A DNA stretch of 44,351 nucleotides. Origin: Acidobacterium sp. (lineage in GTDB: Bacteria > Acidobacteriota > Terriglobia > Terriglobales > Acidobacteriaceae). The notes beneath the pieces are model-generated. The model worked only from the letters and a program-made list of their open reading frames with translations, did not search any database and was not told the origin of the DNA. A program made the position numbers and the translations under genes. This document shows positions 6,498 to 16,536 of this stretch, piece by piece; the first letter of the stretch is position 1; each line of letters begins with the position of its first letter. Location: positions 1 to 44,351 of the forward strand of contig DAHUYD010000127.1 of assembly GCA_027315385.1 (NCBI GenBank). Reading direction: 5' to 3'.

Positions 6498-8909
6498 ATG
6501 ATTCGGAATCCCTCTGGTTTTGCCCGCAGGCTGCCGGTCTTCGCTGGAATTATTTTTGTCGCGCTCGCCGCGGCGGCGCAAAAGCAGGTGGTGCTGCAGC
6601 GGCGGAACGCGACGGTGACGCTCCAGTCCTACGCGCCGAACGTTCTTCGCGTGACAATCAGCCTGAGCCATGCGGCCGCGCTGGCTGCTCCGGGGTACGG
6701 AATTACCGCCGAGCCTGCCGAGTCGGGCTGGACGTATACGCACACGGCGTCGATGGACACGTACTCGTCGGGGGCGATGACGGTGAAGATGCCGGTTCCG
6801 CAATACGGCAGCGGGGGACCGCCCGCCGACTGCCAGGCCTGCCGGTATTTCTCAGGGAACGTGCCGTGGATTCCGCTGACTGTGGATGCGAAGAGCGGGG
6901 AGAATCTGCTGCGGATGGAAGGCTGGTCGATGACGGTGCCGAACCATAAGGACGAGAACGCGGAGACTCTGGCGGAGACGAAGCCGGACGAGGCGTACGA
7001 CGAGTTTGCGCCACGGCCCGCGGATGCGATCTACGACCGGGTATCGGCGACATTTTTCTCGCCGGGCGACGAGCATTACTACGGGCTGGGGGAGAACCAG
7101 CAGGGGTATTTCGATCATCGCGATCACCAGATCCAGTGCTGGAACGACTACACGGCGGCGGCGGGACCGACCTTTTGCGTGCCGCTGCTGGTGACGAACC
7201 GGCACTACGCGGTGCTGTGGGATAACCCGTCGAAGACGACGATCGATGCGGGATTCAACGAGCGGACGGAGTGGAGTTCGCAGGTGGGGGACCGGGTTTC
7301 ATTCTTCGTGATCTATGGGAAGACGACGGATGAGCTTTACGAGGGCTATCGGCTGCTGACGGGGGCGACGCCGATGCTGCCGAAGACGGCGTACGGGTAC
7401 ATCCAGTGCAAGAACCGGTATTCGAGCCAGGCGGAAGTGATGACGGTGGCGGATGGATACCAGGAGCGGCATCTGCCGGTATCGATGATTGTGGTGGACT
7501 GGTTCTACTACACGAACATGGGGCAGATGGACTTCAACGCGAAGTACTGGCCGGATCCATCGGCGATGAATGCGAAGCTGCACGAGATGGGCATCGACAC
7601 GATGATCAGCGTGTGGCCGCGATTTGTGCCGACGGACCGGTTCTACGGGACGCTGGAGAGCCACGGCTGGTTTGAGCACCTGGCGGACGGCACGCCGACC
7701 AATGGCGAGCCGTACGATCACGCGGGATCGGACATCGATACGACGAATCCAGCGGCGGCGAAATGGTACTGGAAGACGATTCAGGAGAACATCCTGAGCA
7801 AGGGATTCAACTACATCTGGGCGGATGAGACGGAACCGGATTTGCCGCCGGATGGAAGCTACTTCCATATCGGGCCGGGGATCGAATATTTCAACGTGTA
7901 TCCGCTGTTTCATACGGCGGCGCTTTACGACGGCTATCGGGCGAGCGGCGACAGGCGGGGGCTGATCCTGTCGCGGGATGGATACACGGGGATTCAGCGG
8001 AACAGCACGATTGTGTGGTCGTCGGATATCTATCCGACGTGGGACACGTTCCGGCGGCAGATTCCGACGGGGCTGGATGTGGCTGCGTCAGGGCTGAATT
8101 ACTGGAGCAACGACACCGGGGGATGGCAGCCGCTGCCCCCGGTGCATCATCCTGAGCATCCGCCGCTGCTGAGCGCGGCGGGCGCGGAGGCGAATGTCGG
8201 AGGGTATGCGGATTACCCGGAGCTGTACACGCGGTGGTTCGAGTACGCGTCGTTTTTGCCGGTGTTCCGGACGCATGGAACGCGGAAGTACAACGAGGTG
8301 TGGTCGTATGGGGCCGCGGCGGAGCCGATTCTGGAGAAGTACGTACGGCTGCGCTACAGGCTGATGCCTTATATCTACTCGCTGGGGTGGTTTACGCATG
8401 AGACGGGAGCGCCGTATATGCGTGCTCTGTTCATGGACTTCCCGAACGATGCGAAGGTGGCCGAGATTGGGGACGAGTATATGTTCGGGCCGGCGTTCCT
8501 GGTGGCTCCGGTGACGGCGCAGGGCGAGACCAGCAAGAAGGTGTACTTACCGGCGGGGGCGGACTGGTATGACTACTGGACGCACAGGAAGTACACGGGG
8601 GGACAAAGCGTGACCGTTGCGGCGCCGATGGATCAGATGCCGCTGTTCGTGAGGGCAGGGTCGATTATTCCGGTCGGAAGCCGGATCGAGAGCGCCAGCC
8701 AGAAGCAGAGTATTGCGCGGGTGGAGGTGTGGCCGGGAGCGGACGCGAGCTTCACTCTGTACCGCGACGACGGCAGGACCTACGCCTACGAAAAGGGCGA
8801 TTACCAACTGACGCATCTGCATTGGGACGATGCGACGAAGCAACTGACGCACACGGGCGCGGCTGCCTGGACGGTAGCCGACGATCAGATCGTCAAAGTG
8901 ATCGAGTAG
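6498..8909 (+). CDS. Secreted glycoside hydrolase family 31 (alpha-glucosidase/alpha-xylosidase type)
   Basis: An 804-residue enzyme that should hydrolyse alpha-linked glucosides or xylosides outside the cytoplasm with retention of configuration. The start at 6498 gives a Sec signal peptide (RRLPVFAGIIFVALAAAAQ) and has GGAAGAG at 6481-6487. An N-terminal beta-sandwich leads into the (beta/alpha)8 barrel (TAYGYIQCKNRYSS at about 298). The nucleophile is Asp443 in IWADETEP and the acid/base is Asp510 in VWSSDIYPTW. The signature FRTHGTRKYNEVW follows further on. The C-terminal beta domains contain MFGPAFLVAPV. Length and layout fit bacterial GH31 without the PA14 insert of Xyl31A-type xylosidases. 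Substrate cannot be decided by eye; xyloglucan side chains are plausible for a soil organism. No polysaccharide locus surrounds it. Confidence 0.9.
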   Translation: MIRNPSGFARRLPVFAGIIFVALAAAAQKQVVLQRRNATVTLQSYAPNVLRVTISLSHAAALAAPGYGITAEPAESGWTYTHTASMDTYSSGAMTVKMPVPQYGSGGPPADCQACRYFSGNVPWIPLTVDAKSGENLLRMEGWSMTVPNHKDENAETLAETKPDEAYDEFAPRPADAIYDRVSATFFSPGDEHYYGLGENQQGYFDHRDHQIQCWNDYTAAAGPTFCVPLLVTNRHYAVLWDNPSKTTIDAGFNERTEWSSQVGDRVSFFVIYGKTTDELYEGYRLLTGATPMLPKTAYGYIQCKNRYSSQAEVMTVADGYQERHLPVSMIVVDWFYYTNMGQMDFNAKYWPDPSAMNAKLHEMGIDTMISVWPRFVPTDRFYGTLESHGWFEHLADGTPTNGEPYDHAGSDIDTTNPAAAKWYWKTIQENILSKGFNYIWADETEPDLPPDGSYFHIGPGIEYFNVYPLFHTAALYDGYRASGDRRGLILSRDGYTGIQRNSTIVWSSDIYPTWDTFRRQIPTGLDVAASGLNYWSNDTGGWQPLPPVHHPEHPPLLSAAGAEANVGGYADYPELYTRWFEYASFLPVFRTHGTRKYNEVWSYGAAAEPILEKYVRLRYRLMPYIYSLGWFTHETGAPYMRALFMDFPNDAKVAEIGDEYMFGPAFLVAPVTAQGETSKKVYLPAGADWYDYWTHRKYTGGQSVTVAAPMDQMPLFVRAGSIIPVGSRIESASQKQSIARVEVWPGADASFTLYRDDGRTYAYEKGDYQLTHLHWDDATKQLTHTGAAAWTVADDQIVKVIE

Positions 8910-9206
8910 ATCGGGCGCGCCGGCAAGGTGAGAAGACGAAGGGAACCACCTGCCGATGACGAAGTGGGCAAGGCTGCTCGTGGCGGGCATGATGGCCGGT
9001 AATTCGTGCGGGGCGGCGACGGCTGCACTGCATTTCAGCAGGAAGCGCGCGGAGGCTGCGGCCTGGGACCGCGTATCGCGCCGCGGTGCGGAATTCGTAA
9101 TCGTACTGCGGCAGGGTCCGCAGTCCTGCGGGAACCGGTGCGGCGGACTGGGCAGGCCGGGGCCGGCCCGGGCTGCAGCGCGGAAGGCGGAGGCTGGGAT
9201 TTCGAG
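8910..9206. other. Spacer, no supported gene
   Basis: A + strand frame opens at ATG 8956 after a weak AGGGAA, but its protein turns into low-complexity Ala/Arg/Gly sequence and runs antisense over the small membrane gene at 9207-9305. I treat it as non-coding. Confidence 0.4.
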
Positions 9207-9305
9207 TCAGTCCCCGCCGGCAAATTTATTGATGAGGGATACAGAAACGATGACGATGACAGCGGCTGCGATCAGCCCTCCGATGGCCAGGGTCGTAAGG
9301 TTCAT
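9207..9305 (-). CDS. 32-residue single-span membrane peptide
   Basis: A very short gene reading MNLTTLAIGGLIAAAVIVIV followed by SVSLINKFAGGD. Residues about 5-25 form one hydrophobic helix with a short polar tail. The ATG is preceded by a perfect AGGAGGT at a 4-nt distance. Together with the clean hydrophobic pattern, this is the reason for calling it a gene despite its length. An in-frame ATG 21 nt upstream (9326) would add MNKVGGA but would bury the ribosome-binding site in the coding region. It lies 183 nt downstream of the CPBP protease on the same strand. Small proteins of this kind often act as regulators of membrane complexes; no specific role can be named. Confidence 0.6.
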   Translation of the reverse strand: MNLTTLAIGGLIAAAVIVIVSVSLINKFAGGD

Positions 9306-9487
9306 GGCACCTCCTACCTTGTTCATCGACTCGCCCCCAGGAGAAATGAGGATCACGAAACGGTGAACTTCTCAAGATAGGAGTGCGGGGCGAGCCGGCT
9401 CAGTGATGGCTGTCACTTGCCAGGGCGGAGAAAGAGCCAGGGCACTATTATCCAGCATGCGTGGTGAAGAAACGGTTCCGCTGTTCC

Positions 9488-10510
9488 CTATCCTTTGAGC
9501 CTGCTGAGGTGACGGAACCAGTCCGTCTGATAGAGGAGCGCGGAAAAGAGCAGGAAGTTGTAGGAGGCGTGCACGACCACTCCGGCGGCGACGGAACTGG
9601 TGCGAAGGCGCACGATGCAAAGGACCACACTCACGAGTCCGATGAGGAGTACCGGGCCCCAGGCGTGAGAAACCTGAGCGGAGTGGACGATGGCGAACAA
9701 GGCGGAGGTGATGACGATGGAGAGCGGAATGCCAAGGACGCGGACGGTGCCTTCGCCGATCATGCCGCGGCGCTGCATCCCGCGGAAGGCGTTGATGAGG
9801 CTGGGCAGCAGGAAACCGCGGAAGGCGAGTTCCTCAGTGAGCGGAGCGAGAGTGACGCCGAAGGCCATGAGGACCCAAGCGCTGGCGGTGGAGGCCTGGA
9901 TGTCCTTGAGGATGGGGGTGGCGTGGGGGATAGGGACAAAGTTGCCTGCGAGGGTGATGAGGGCGCCGGTGGCAAGGCCGACGGCGGCGAGGCGGAAGAA
10001 CCAGCGGCCGGCATTGACGCCGTTCCAGGAGATGCCGTTGAAGAGCGATCGGCCCCACCACAGGGCGAAGACGAGCGCGGCGACGGCCCACAGTTCGACA
10101 TACCAGACGGCCTGGGCGGCGATGGCCCAGGCGACGCTGTGCATCATGTGGGCCTGGAAGGTGTGGAGCGAGACGTGCTCGACGGCCATGAGCGCGAGGA
10201 AGGTGGTGAGTGCGCCGGTGATCAGGGTGAATCCGGCGATGATGCCGAAGATGATGGTGTGTCCGAGATTAGGCAGCAGACGCGGCGGAGGGGGAACAGG
10301 CGGGGGCTGCATGGCGACGAGCGAATCGTGGGGGGGAGGCCAGGTATAGAGAGGCAGCTCAGTGGGTTGGAGCGCGTGGGAAGGCGGCTGGAGCGCGGGC
10401 GCGGAATTCGGGCCGGCGCCTGGCCCCTGGTTCGGGTCCGGCGGAGGGTATTCGGCGTCCAGGCGGGCGGGTTCGCCGGACTCGGGATTCGTGGGATCGT
10501 TGAGGGTCAT
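9488..10510 (-). CDS. CPBP-family intramembrane metalloprotease
   Basis: A 340-residue membrane protein of the CPBP (Abi/Rce1-like) family. Residues 1-75 are a proline-rich cytoplasmic stretch with no known fold. At least six hydrophobic segments follow. The catalytic motifs are in order: EELAFRG at about 225 (EExxxR), FAIVH at about 272 (FxxxH) and HASYN at about 313 (HxxxN/D). Bacterial members process prenylated or bacteriocin-type peptides or act in immunity; the substrate here is unknown. The ATG at 10510 overlaps the uvrA stop in an ATGA, which implies translational coupling. A longer frame from 10654 would run inside uvrA and is rejected. The pairing with DNA repair is unexpected. Confidence 0.85.
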   Translation of the reverse strand: MTLNDPTNPESGEPARLDAEYPPPDPNQGPGAGPNSAPALQPPSHALQPTELPLYTWPPPHDSLVAMQPPPVPPPPRLLPNLGHTIIFGIIAGFTLITGALTTFLALMAVEHVSLHTFQAHMMHSVAWAIAAQAVWYVELWAVAALVFALWWGRSLFNGISWNGVNAGRWFFRLAAVGLATGALITLAGNFVPIPHATPILKDIQASTASAWVLMAFGVTLAPLTEELAFRGFLLPSLINAFRGMQRRGMIGEGTVRVLGIPLSIVITSALFAIVHSAQVSHAWGPVLLIGLVSVVLCIVRLRTSSVAAGVVVHASYNFLLFSALLYQTDWFRHLSRLKG

Positions 10511-13398
10511 TGCAGCGTCTCTTTCCTGGAATTGGTTTTCGGCTGCGATTTTTTCGAGCTGGTTCGAGATTTGGCGGAGGAAAGGCTGGGCAATTCGATT
10601 GTCTCGCCTCCTCCGGAGGCCGCGTAATAGCGGCGCAGATACTGGCCGGTCCACGATTGCGCGACAGCGGCGACCCGTTCGGGAGGGCCTTCGGCGATGA
10701 GGCGGCCGCCGCCTTCGCCGCCTTCAGGACCGAGATCGATGAGCCAGTCGGCATTGCGGATGACGTCGAGGTTGTGCTCGATGATGATGACGGTGTTGCC
10801 GAGGTCGGTGAGGCGGTGGAGGACTTCGAGGAGCTTGCGGACGTCGTCGAAGTGCAGGCCGGTGGTGGGCTCGTCGAGGAGATAGAGAGTGCGGCCAGTT
10901 TGGCGCCTGGAGAGCTCGCGGGCGAGCTTCATGCGCTGGGCTTCGCCCCCGCTGAGGGTGGTGGCGGCCTGGCCGAGATGGATGTAGCCGAGGCCGACAT
11001 CGACGAGGGTTTGCAGCTTTTGGCGAGCCAGGGGAATATCGGCGAGAAGGGGCAGCGCGTCTTCGATGGCGAGATCGAGGATGTCGGCGATGGAATAGCC
11101 GTTGAATTTGACCGCGAGGGTTTCCTGATTGTAACGGCGGCCATTACAGATTTCGCAGTGGACGTAGACGTCGGGCAGGAAACTCATTTCGATACGGCGC
11201 TGTCCTTCACCCTGGCAGGCCTCGCAGCGGCCACCCTGGACATTAAAAGAGAAGCGGCCGGCCTTGTAGCCGCGCTCGCGGGATTCGGGGAGCATGGCGA
11301 AGAGGTCGCGGATGGCGGTGAAGACGCCGGTGTAGGTGGCGGGATTGGAGCGCGGGGTGCGGCCGATGGGGGACTGATCGATGCGGACAGCTTTGTCGAG
11401 CTGGTCGAAGCCGCGGATGCGGGAGTGCTCGCCGGGAGATTCGCGGGAGCCATAGAGCTCGCGGGCGAGGGCGCGGTAGAGAATATCGTTGACGAGGGTA
11501 CTTTTGCCTGAGCCGGAGACGCCGGTGATGACGGTCATGACACCGATGGGAAAGCGGACGGTGAGGTTCTGCAGGTTGTGGCTGCGCGCGCCTTCGACGG
11601 TGATCCATTTGCCGGTGAGGGGGCGTGGAACGAGGCGGTGCAGGGTTGGGATATCTCCGGAAAGATAGCGGCCCGTGAGGGAAGCGGGAGCGCTCATGAT
11701 GGCGGCTGGGGGGCCTTCGGCAACGACGTGGCCGCCGAGGCGGCCGGCGCCGGGGCCGAGATCGACGACATAGTCGGCGTGGCGGATGGTGTCCTCGTCG
11801 TGCTCGACGACGAGGACGGTATTGCCCAGGTCGCGCAGATTTTCGAGGGCGTGGATGAGCCGCTGGTTGTCGCGCTGATGCAGGCCGATGGAAGGCTCAT
11901 CGAGGACGTAGAGGACGCCGCGAAGGCGGGAGCCGATCTGGGTGGCGAGGCGAATGCGCTGGCCTTCTCCGCCGGAGAGAGTGGCAGCGTTGCGATCGAG
12001 GGACAGGTAGCCGAGGCCGACGGCGTTGAGGAACTGGAGGCGCTCGACGATTTCGCGGCGGAGGCGTTCGGCGACGAGGGCTTCGCGGGCGGAGAAGGAG
12101 ATGGATTCGGCGCGGGCCAGAGCGCGGTCGATGGGGAGCGCGGCGAAATCGGCGATGGACATGCCGTCGACCTGGACGGCAAGGGATTCGGGACGGATGC
12201 GGCGGCCGTGACAGGCAGGGCATTCGGAGGCGGACATGTACTGCATCATCCACTCGCGATAGGCGTCGGATTTGGCATCGTCGAGGGCGTCGCGAAGCCA
12301 GGCGAGGATGCCATGGAAGCCGGTGCGCGGCGCTTCAGCCTGAGCGGGGCCGTGGAGGAGGAGGTCCTGATGCTTTTGCGAAAGCTGATCGAAGGGGCGC
12401 TTGAGGTCGATTTTGTAGCGTTGCGCGGCAAGCTGGATGAGACGCAGGAGGTATTGCGAGGCGGAGCCGGGGCCGAGAGCGCCGTCCAGGAGCGGGCGCG
12501 ACCAGTCGGTGATGACCTTCGCGGGGTCGAAGTCGTAGATGCTGCCGAGGCCGTGGCAATCGGGGCAGGCGCCGTAGCTGCTGTTGAAGGAAAAGCTGCG
12601 GGGCTCGAGCTTCGGGACGTCGAGGCCGCAGTCAGGGCAAGCCATGCTGGAGGAGTAGAGCTGCTCGTCGACCTGACCCGACCTGGGAGCCGCGACGAGG
12701 ACGAGGCCGTTGGCCATCTGGAGGGCGCGTTCGACTGATTCGGTGAGGGCTCTCTCGATTCCGGGCTTGAGGATGGCGCGGTAAACGATGGCTTCGATGG
12801 TGTGATTTTTGCGTTTATCGAGATTGAGCGGGTCGGCGAGATCGCGGATTTCGCCGTCGACGCGGGCGCGGAATCCCTGCTGGTCGAGCTTGTCGAGGAG
12901 GTCTTTGAATTCGCCCTTGCGGCCGCGGACGACGGGGGCGTAAACGATGATGCGCTCGCCGTGGCCGAGTGCGAGGATGCGCTCAACGATCTGCTCGGCG
13001 GACTGGCGGGAGATTGGGCGGCCGCAGTTGGGGCAGTGCGGGACACCGACAGAGGCATAGAGCAGACGGAGGTAGTCGTAGATCTCGGTGATGGTGCCGA
13101 CGGTGGAGCGGGGGCTGCGGCTGGTGGTCTTCTGTTCGATGGAGATGGCGGGAGAGAGGCCTTCGATGGAGTCGACATCAGGCCGCTCGATCTGGTCGAG
13201 GAACTGACGGGCGTAGGCGGAGAGGGTTTCGACGTAGCGGCGCTGGCCTTCGGCGTAGATGGTGTCGAAGGCAAGGGAGGACTTGCCAGAGCCGGAGAGA
13301 CCAGTTACTACGGTAAGGGTGTTGCGGGGGATGCGTACGCCGATGTCGCGCAGATTGTGCTGCCGGGCGCCCCGCACGGTGATGTGGGAAATGGCCAT
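10507..13398 (-). CDS. uvrA: UvrA, excinuclease ABC subunit A
   Basis: A 963-residue protein, full length for UvrA (about 940 in E. coli). It is the damage-sensing ATPase of nucleotide excision repair, which loads UvrB on lesions. Two ABC modules are complete. Walker A motifs are GLSGSGKS near residue 33 and GVSGSGKST near 625; signatures are LSGGEGQR near 480 and LSGGEAQR near 816. The zinc sites are CPDCG with CPDCHG (from about 252) and CEACQGEG with CEICNGRR (from about 723). A further CPNCGRP near 122 is also present. The ATG at 13398 begins [16 protein letters not shown], a typical UvrA opening. The gene ends in the CPBP protease start by a 4-nt overlap. Its likely promoter is at 13517-13546. 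Confidence 0.97.
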   Translation of the reverse strand: MAISHITVRGARQHNLRDIGVRIPRNTLTVVTGLSGSGKSSLAFDTIYAEGQRRYVETLSAYARQFLDQIERPDVDSIEGLSPAISIEQKTTSRSPRSTVGTITEIYDYLRLLYASVGVPHCPNCGRPISRQSAEQIVERILALGHGERIIVYAPVVRGRKGEFKDLLDKLDQQGFRARVDGEIRDLADPLNLDKRKNHTIEAIVYRAILKPGIERALTESVERALQMANGLVLVAAPRSGQVDEQLYSSSMACPDCGLDVPKLEPRSFSFNSSYGACPDCHGLGSIYDFDPAKVITDWSRPLLDGALGPGSASQYLLRLIQLAAQRYKIDLKRPFDQLSQKHQDLLLHGPAQAEAPRTGFHGILAWLRDALDDAKSDAYREWMMQYMSASECPACHGRRIRPESLAVQVDGMSIADFAALPIDRALARAESISFSAREALVAERLRREIVERLQFLNAVGLGYLSLDRNAATLSGGEGQRIRLATQIGSRLRGVLYVLDEPSIGLHQRDNQRLIHALENLRDLGNTVLVVEHDEDTIRHADYVVDLGPGAGRLGGHVVAEGPPAAIMSAPASLTGRYLSGDIPTLHRLVPRPLTGKWITVEGARSHNLQNLTVRFPIGVMTVITGVSGSGKSTLVNDILYRALARELYGSRESPGEHSRIRGFDQLDKAVRIDQSPIGRTPRSNPATYTGVFTAIRDLFAMLPESRERGYKAGRFSFNVQGGRCEACQGEGQRRIEMSFLPDVYVHCEICNGRRYNQETLAVKFNGYSIADILDLAIEDALPLLADIPLARQKLQTLVDVGLGYIHLGQAATTLSGGEAQRMKLARELSRRQTGRTLYLLDEPTTGLHFDDVRKLLEVLHRLTDLGNTVIIIEHNLDVIRNADWLIDLGPEGGEGGGRLIAEGPPERVAAVAQSWTGQYLRRYYAASGGGETIELPSLSSAKSRTSSKKSQPKTNSRKETLQ

Positions 13399-13516
13399 GA
13401 ATCAGGAAGGATACGGGTTGGTGGCTGGCAGCAGTACAACAAAAGTCGCAGTCGCCTGCAAGTCTCTGATGCAAAAGGGTACGGCGCGATTCAAAATGGA
13501 ACCAGGCCACAGCGGT

Positions 13517-13546
13517 ATCTTAGTCATCAACAAAAATCACAGTCAA
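13517..13546 (-). promoter_or_regulatory. Sigma-70-like promoter for uvrA
   Basis: On the minus strand TTGACT (13541-13546) and TAAGAT (13517-13522) are separated by 18 nt, a near-consensus -35/-10 pair. Transcription would start near 13510, giving a leader of about 110 nt before uvrA. No obvious LexA-type palindrome overlaps it. Confidence 0.5.
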
Positions 13547-13649
13547 ACTGGGCGTATTTCTGCTAACAATAGCATCGTACGAGGACGAAGGGGCGTGCCA
13601 CGGGGCTGGTAGCGGGTGAGCGGCCGTTCGACCGGGAGACGATCGGGGA

Positions 13650-13823
13650 ATGCAGAACGCGGTTGATGTGCTGATGTTAATTTCCGCCACGCTGGCAGCG
13701 CTGGCCTTTGGGGTTCTGGCGGCGTACGGAGTATGCCGCGGCGCGTTTGTGATCTTCCGGATTCATGCGCTGCAGGTGGCGGAACGGGGTAAGCCTCGCA
13801 TCGCTTCCACCTCGCAGCCGTAG
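13650..13823 (+). CDS. 57-residue single-span membrane protein
   Basis: A small open frame reading MQNAVDVLMLISATLAALAF, then GVLAAYGVCRGAFVIFRIHA and a polar, basic tail ending in TSQP. Residues about 5-38 hold one long or two short membrane segments with a Cys-Arg in the middle. A GGGAG at 13634-13638 lies 11 nt upstream of the ATG, a little far for a ribosome-binding site. It sits between the divergent uvrA promoter and the convergent ADOP gene and seems to be transcribed alone. I do not recognise a family. The hydrophobic pattern and the basic C-terminus argue for a genuine inner-membrane protein. Confidence 0.5.
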   Translation: MQNAVDVLMLISATLAALAFGVLAAYGVCRGAFVIFRIHALQVAERGKPRIASTSQP

Positions 13824-14019
13824 CCTTCGTCATCGATGCCGGCATGGGTTGAGCGCATGCGAGTTCCCTTCCCCTAAATTCGGGAACCTTCGCGGTGCAG
13901 CGGTGCTCATGAAAAGCAGATCCTCAGCATCGGAAGGCGGACGCCCGGCAGCATCGCCCCTCCGAGACTCTACTCGTTTCCGCCACGTTCCGGGCACTGA
14001 AGTGCTGGGCTGATCAGCG

Positions 14020-14036
14020 TCGCGCCTCCGGCGCGA
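14020..14036 (-). terminator. Hairpin just after the ADOP gene
   Basis: TCGCGCC and GGCGCGA pair over 7 bp with a 3-nt loop, 15 nt beyond the permease stop. There is no T-tract, so it may stabilise the 3' end and not terminate by itself. Confidence 0.35.
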
Positions 14037-14050
14037 GTTCGCCGGCAGAG

Positions 14051-16525
14051 TTATTCGCTGCGCAGAGCCTCGACGGGATCGACCTGGGCGGCACGGCGGG
14101 CGGGCAGATAGCTGGCGGCGACACCGCAGGACCCGAGGACAAGCAGGACGAGGAGGACGGTGGCGGCATCCCATCCGCGCGCGCCATAGAGGTAGGCGCG
14201 CATGAGGCCGCCGGCAGCCCAGGCGATCGCGAGGCCGATGCCGCCGCCGAGCGCGAGCAGGATGAGGGCGTGGCGGAGGACGAGCCAGACGATGTCCTCG
14301 CGCTGGGCGCCGAGGGCGATGCGGACGCCGAGCTCGCGCGTGCGCTGGCTGACGGAGTACGCGAGCAATCCATAGATGCCAGCAACAGCGATGAGGAGGG
14401 CGGCCAGGGAGAAGATGGCGAGGAGACGCGCGGCCAGCGTCTGGCTGCCCAGCGAGTCATCGACGACCTGCTGCATGGGCTCCAGATCTTCGACCGCGGT
14501 CTCCGGCGAGAGCGCGTGGACGTCGCGGCGAATCGTGTTTTGGATCAGGGTGGGGGCCATGCGCGCTCGAACGGCAAGGTCCATGTGGAACGTGGCCAGG
14601 ATGGAATAGAACGGATCGGCGGGCTGAAGCTGCTCCAGATCGACGTCCATTTGCGGGAGCGACGGCCGACCGGGCGTGTCCTGCCTGACATCGGAAACGA
14701 CGCCGACGATGGTGCCCCACCGGCGCGGCTTGCCCTCGTCGCCGACTTCGATCTGCTGGCCGAGGGGATTCCGGTGCGGGAACTGCGCCCTGACGAAGGC
14801 CTGGTTGACGATGATGGCGATGGGAGCATTGGGACCATCCAGATCGCCGAAGAAGCGGCCGGAAAGCAGACGAACGCCCAGGGCCTGGAAATAACCGGTG
14901 GTGGTGGCGCGAACCTGAGCATGAACTTCGTGCCCGGGCGCCGGCGCGGGCTCATTCTTCACCTTGACGGTGTCGTCGAACTTCCAATTGGGCTCGAGGG
15001 GGCGCACGGTGGTGAAACCAGCGGCGATCGCGCCGGGGATGCGGAGGAACTTCCGCTCCAGCGGATCGTAGAGGGTCTGGACGACGCCGGAAGCGTTGGG
15101 CTTTCCCTGGAAGGTCCACCACATGCCGTGGGTGGGGAGATAGAGGGAGCCGGTGACGACGTTGCCGGTGGTGAAGCCGAGGTTGGCGCGGCGCAGGCTG
15201 AGAAGCGTGTGGATCATGAGGCCGGCGGCGACGAGCAGCGCCAGCGTGAGAGAGATTTCGGAGACGACCAGGGCATCGCGCCACAAGGCCTGGCGGCGGC
15301 TAACGCCGGCGGCGGCGGTGCCCTCTCGCAAGCCCTCCTGCGCGGGAACGCCGGAGGCATGCCAGGCGGGGGCGAGGCCGAAGATAAGCGCCGAGAGGCA
15401 GGCGGCGAGGAGCAGGAAGGCGAGGACGCCGAGGTTGATGTGGATATCCTGGCCGAAGAGCACTTTACCGGAGAGGTAGCGATGCAGCAGACGGAGGGCG
15501 AGGGCGGCAATTCCGAGGCCGAGAACCGATCCGGCGACGGCGAGCAGCAGACTCTCGGTGAGGAACTGCAGCGTGATACGACGGCGGGGAGCGCCGAGCG
15601 CGCCGCGGATGGCGATTTCGCGACGGCGGCCGTTGGTGCGGGTGAGCATGAGGCCGGCCACATTGGCGCAGGCGATGAGCCAGACGGCGAGGACGGCCCA
15701 GTCGAGGGCGAAGAGCGCTGCCCGGGAATCGTGGGTGACCGACTGGTGGTAGTCGATCAGAGTGACCGAGCCGGCATCCTCGTCCTTCGGGTCATCGTGC
15801 ATCAACTGGGCATGAATGCCGTTGAGTTCCCTGGCCGCCTGCGCGGCGGTCACGCCGGGACGGAGCAGGGCGATGGGTTGCAGGACGTCGTTGCTGCGAT
15901 CCTGGAAGGTCTTGTCATCGAGATTGAGAGGGCTGAGCATCTCCTCGCCCACGCCCATGGGGAAAAGCACTCCCGGCGGCAAAACGCCAATGACCGTGAA
16001 AGGGTCGCCGTCGATGGGAACGGTGCGGCCGATGATGGAAGGATCGCCATGGTAGAACTTCTTCCACACCGAGTCGCCAAGGATGAGGACGCTGGTGTGG
16101 CCCGCCTTGCTGTCGAGCGGCGTAAAGTCGCGGCCAAGGAGCGGACGGATGCCGAGAACCTGCAGGAGATTGGGCGTCGTCATCAGCTCCGGAACCAACC
16201 GCGGGTTCTCCGTGCCGCCAAGGGTGGGAAGCTGGAAGGTATAGGCGGCAATCCCCGCGAGAGAGTGGCTGCGGGCCGCGTAGGCCTGTAGGTCGGGCCA
16301 GGAAAACGGGCCCGTGCCGTTGACCTTTCCGCTGCGGTTCATGGCCACGAGGCGGTTTTGATTGGCGTAGGGCAACGGGCGCAGGATGACCTGCTCGATG
16401 ACGGAGAACATGGCGGCGCAGACGCCGATGCCGAGGCCGAGCGTGACGATGGCGGTGAAAGCGAAGGCAGGCGACTTGCGGAGCTGCCGCAGCGCGAAGG
16501 GAAAGTCGTGGCCCCACATGTTCAC
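14051..16525 (-). CDS. ADOP-type orphan ABC permease (MacB/FtsX domains)
   Basis: An 824-residue membrane protein with two MacB_PCD plus FtsX units, the acidobacterial duplicated orphan permease layout. The N-terminus has DFPFALRQLRKSPAFAFTAI and GIGVCAAMFSVIEQVILRPLPY, the family hallmark. Four-helix FtsX blocks are at about 265-440 (with IAIRGALGAPRRRI) and about 690-824 (with LGVRIALGAQREDI and the closing LPARRAAQVDPVEALR). Two periplasmic domains lie between. No ATPase gene is adjacent, as is usual for these orphans. Related MacB-type permeases are mechanotransmission devices and not channels; the cargo here is unknown. GTG 16525 is chosen because AGGAGA lies 5 nt upstream. ATG 16519 is the alternative. 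Confidence 0.92.
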   Translation of the reverse strand: MNMWGHDFPFALRQLRKSPAFAFTAIVTLGLGIGVCAAMFSVIEQVILRPLPYANQNRLVAMNRSGKVNGTGPFSWPDLQAYAARSHSLAGIAAYTFQLPTLGGTENPRLVPELMTTPNLLQVLGIRPLLGRDFTPLDSKAGHTSVLILGDSVWKKFYHGDPSIIGRTVPIDGDPFTVIGVLPPGVLFPMGVGEEMLSPLNLDDKTFQDRSNDVLQPIALLRPGVTAAQAARELNGIHAQLMHDDPKDEDAGSVTLIDYHQSVTHDSRAALFALDWAVLAVWLIACANVAGLMLTRTNGRRREIAIRGALGAPRRRITLQFLTESLLLAVAGSVLGLGIAALALRLLHRYLSGKVLFGQDIHINLGVLAFLLLAACLSALIFGLAPAWHASGVPAQEGLREGTAAAGVSRRQALWRDALVVSEISLTLALLVAAGLMIHTLLSLRRANLGFTTGNVVTGSLYLPTHGMWWTFQGKPNASGVVQTLYDPLERKFLRIPGAIAAGFTTVRPLEPNWKFDDTVKVKNEPAPAPGHEVHAQVRATTTGYFQALGVRLLSGRFFGDLDGPNAPIAIIVNQAFVRAQFPHRNPLGQQIEVGDEGKPRRWGTIVGVVSDVRQDTPGRPSLPQMDVDLEQLQPADPFYSILATFHMDLAVRARMAPTLIQNTIRRDVHALSPETAVEDLEPMQQVVDDSLGSQTLAARLLAIFSLAALLIAVAGIYGLLAYSVSQRTRELGVRIALGAQREDIVWLVLRHALILLALGGGIGLAIAWAAGGLMRAYLYGARGWDAATVLLVLLVLGSCGVAASYLPARRAAQVDPVEALRSE

Positions 16526-16536
16526 TCAGTTCTCCT

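Noticed and set aside
6104-6499. A 131-codon minus-strand gene opposite the GH31 promoter region
   Set aside because: Only its last third looks protein-like, it has no ribosome-binding site and no family; at most a remnant.
8956-9366. A 136-codon + strand protein
   Set aside because: Composition is skewed, no family is seen, and it runs antisense over a small gene with a far better ribosome-binding site.
10511-10654. Upstream extension of the CPBP protease frame into uvrA
   Set aside because: The extra residues are Arg-rich read-through of uvrA in another frame; the ATGA overlap at 10507-10510 is the natural start.
11578-12738. A 386-codon + strand frame antisense to uvrA
   Set aside because: Shadow of the UvrA coding sequence; no start signal and no domain.
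14270-16291. A 673-codon + strand frame antisense to the ADOP permease
   Set aside because: Low-complexity Gly/Glu/Asp/Arg protein without a domain, while the minus strand encodes a full ADOP protein.
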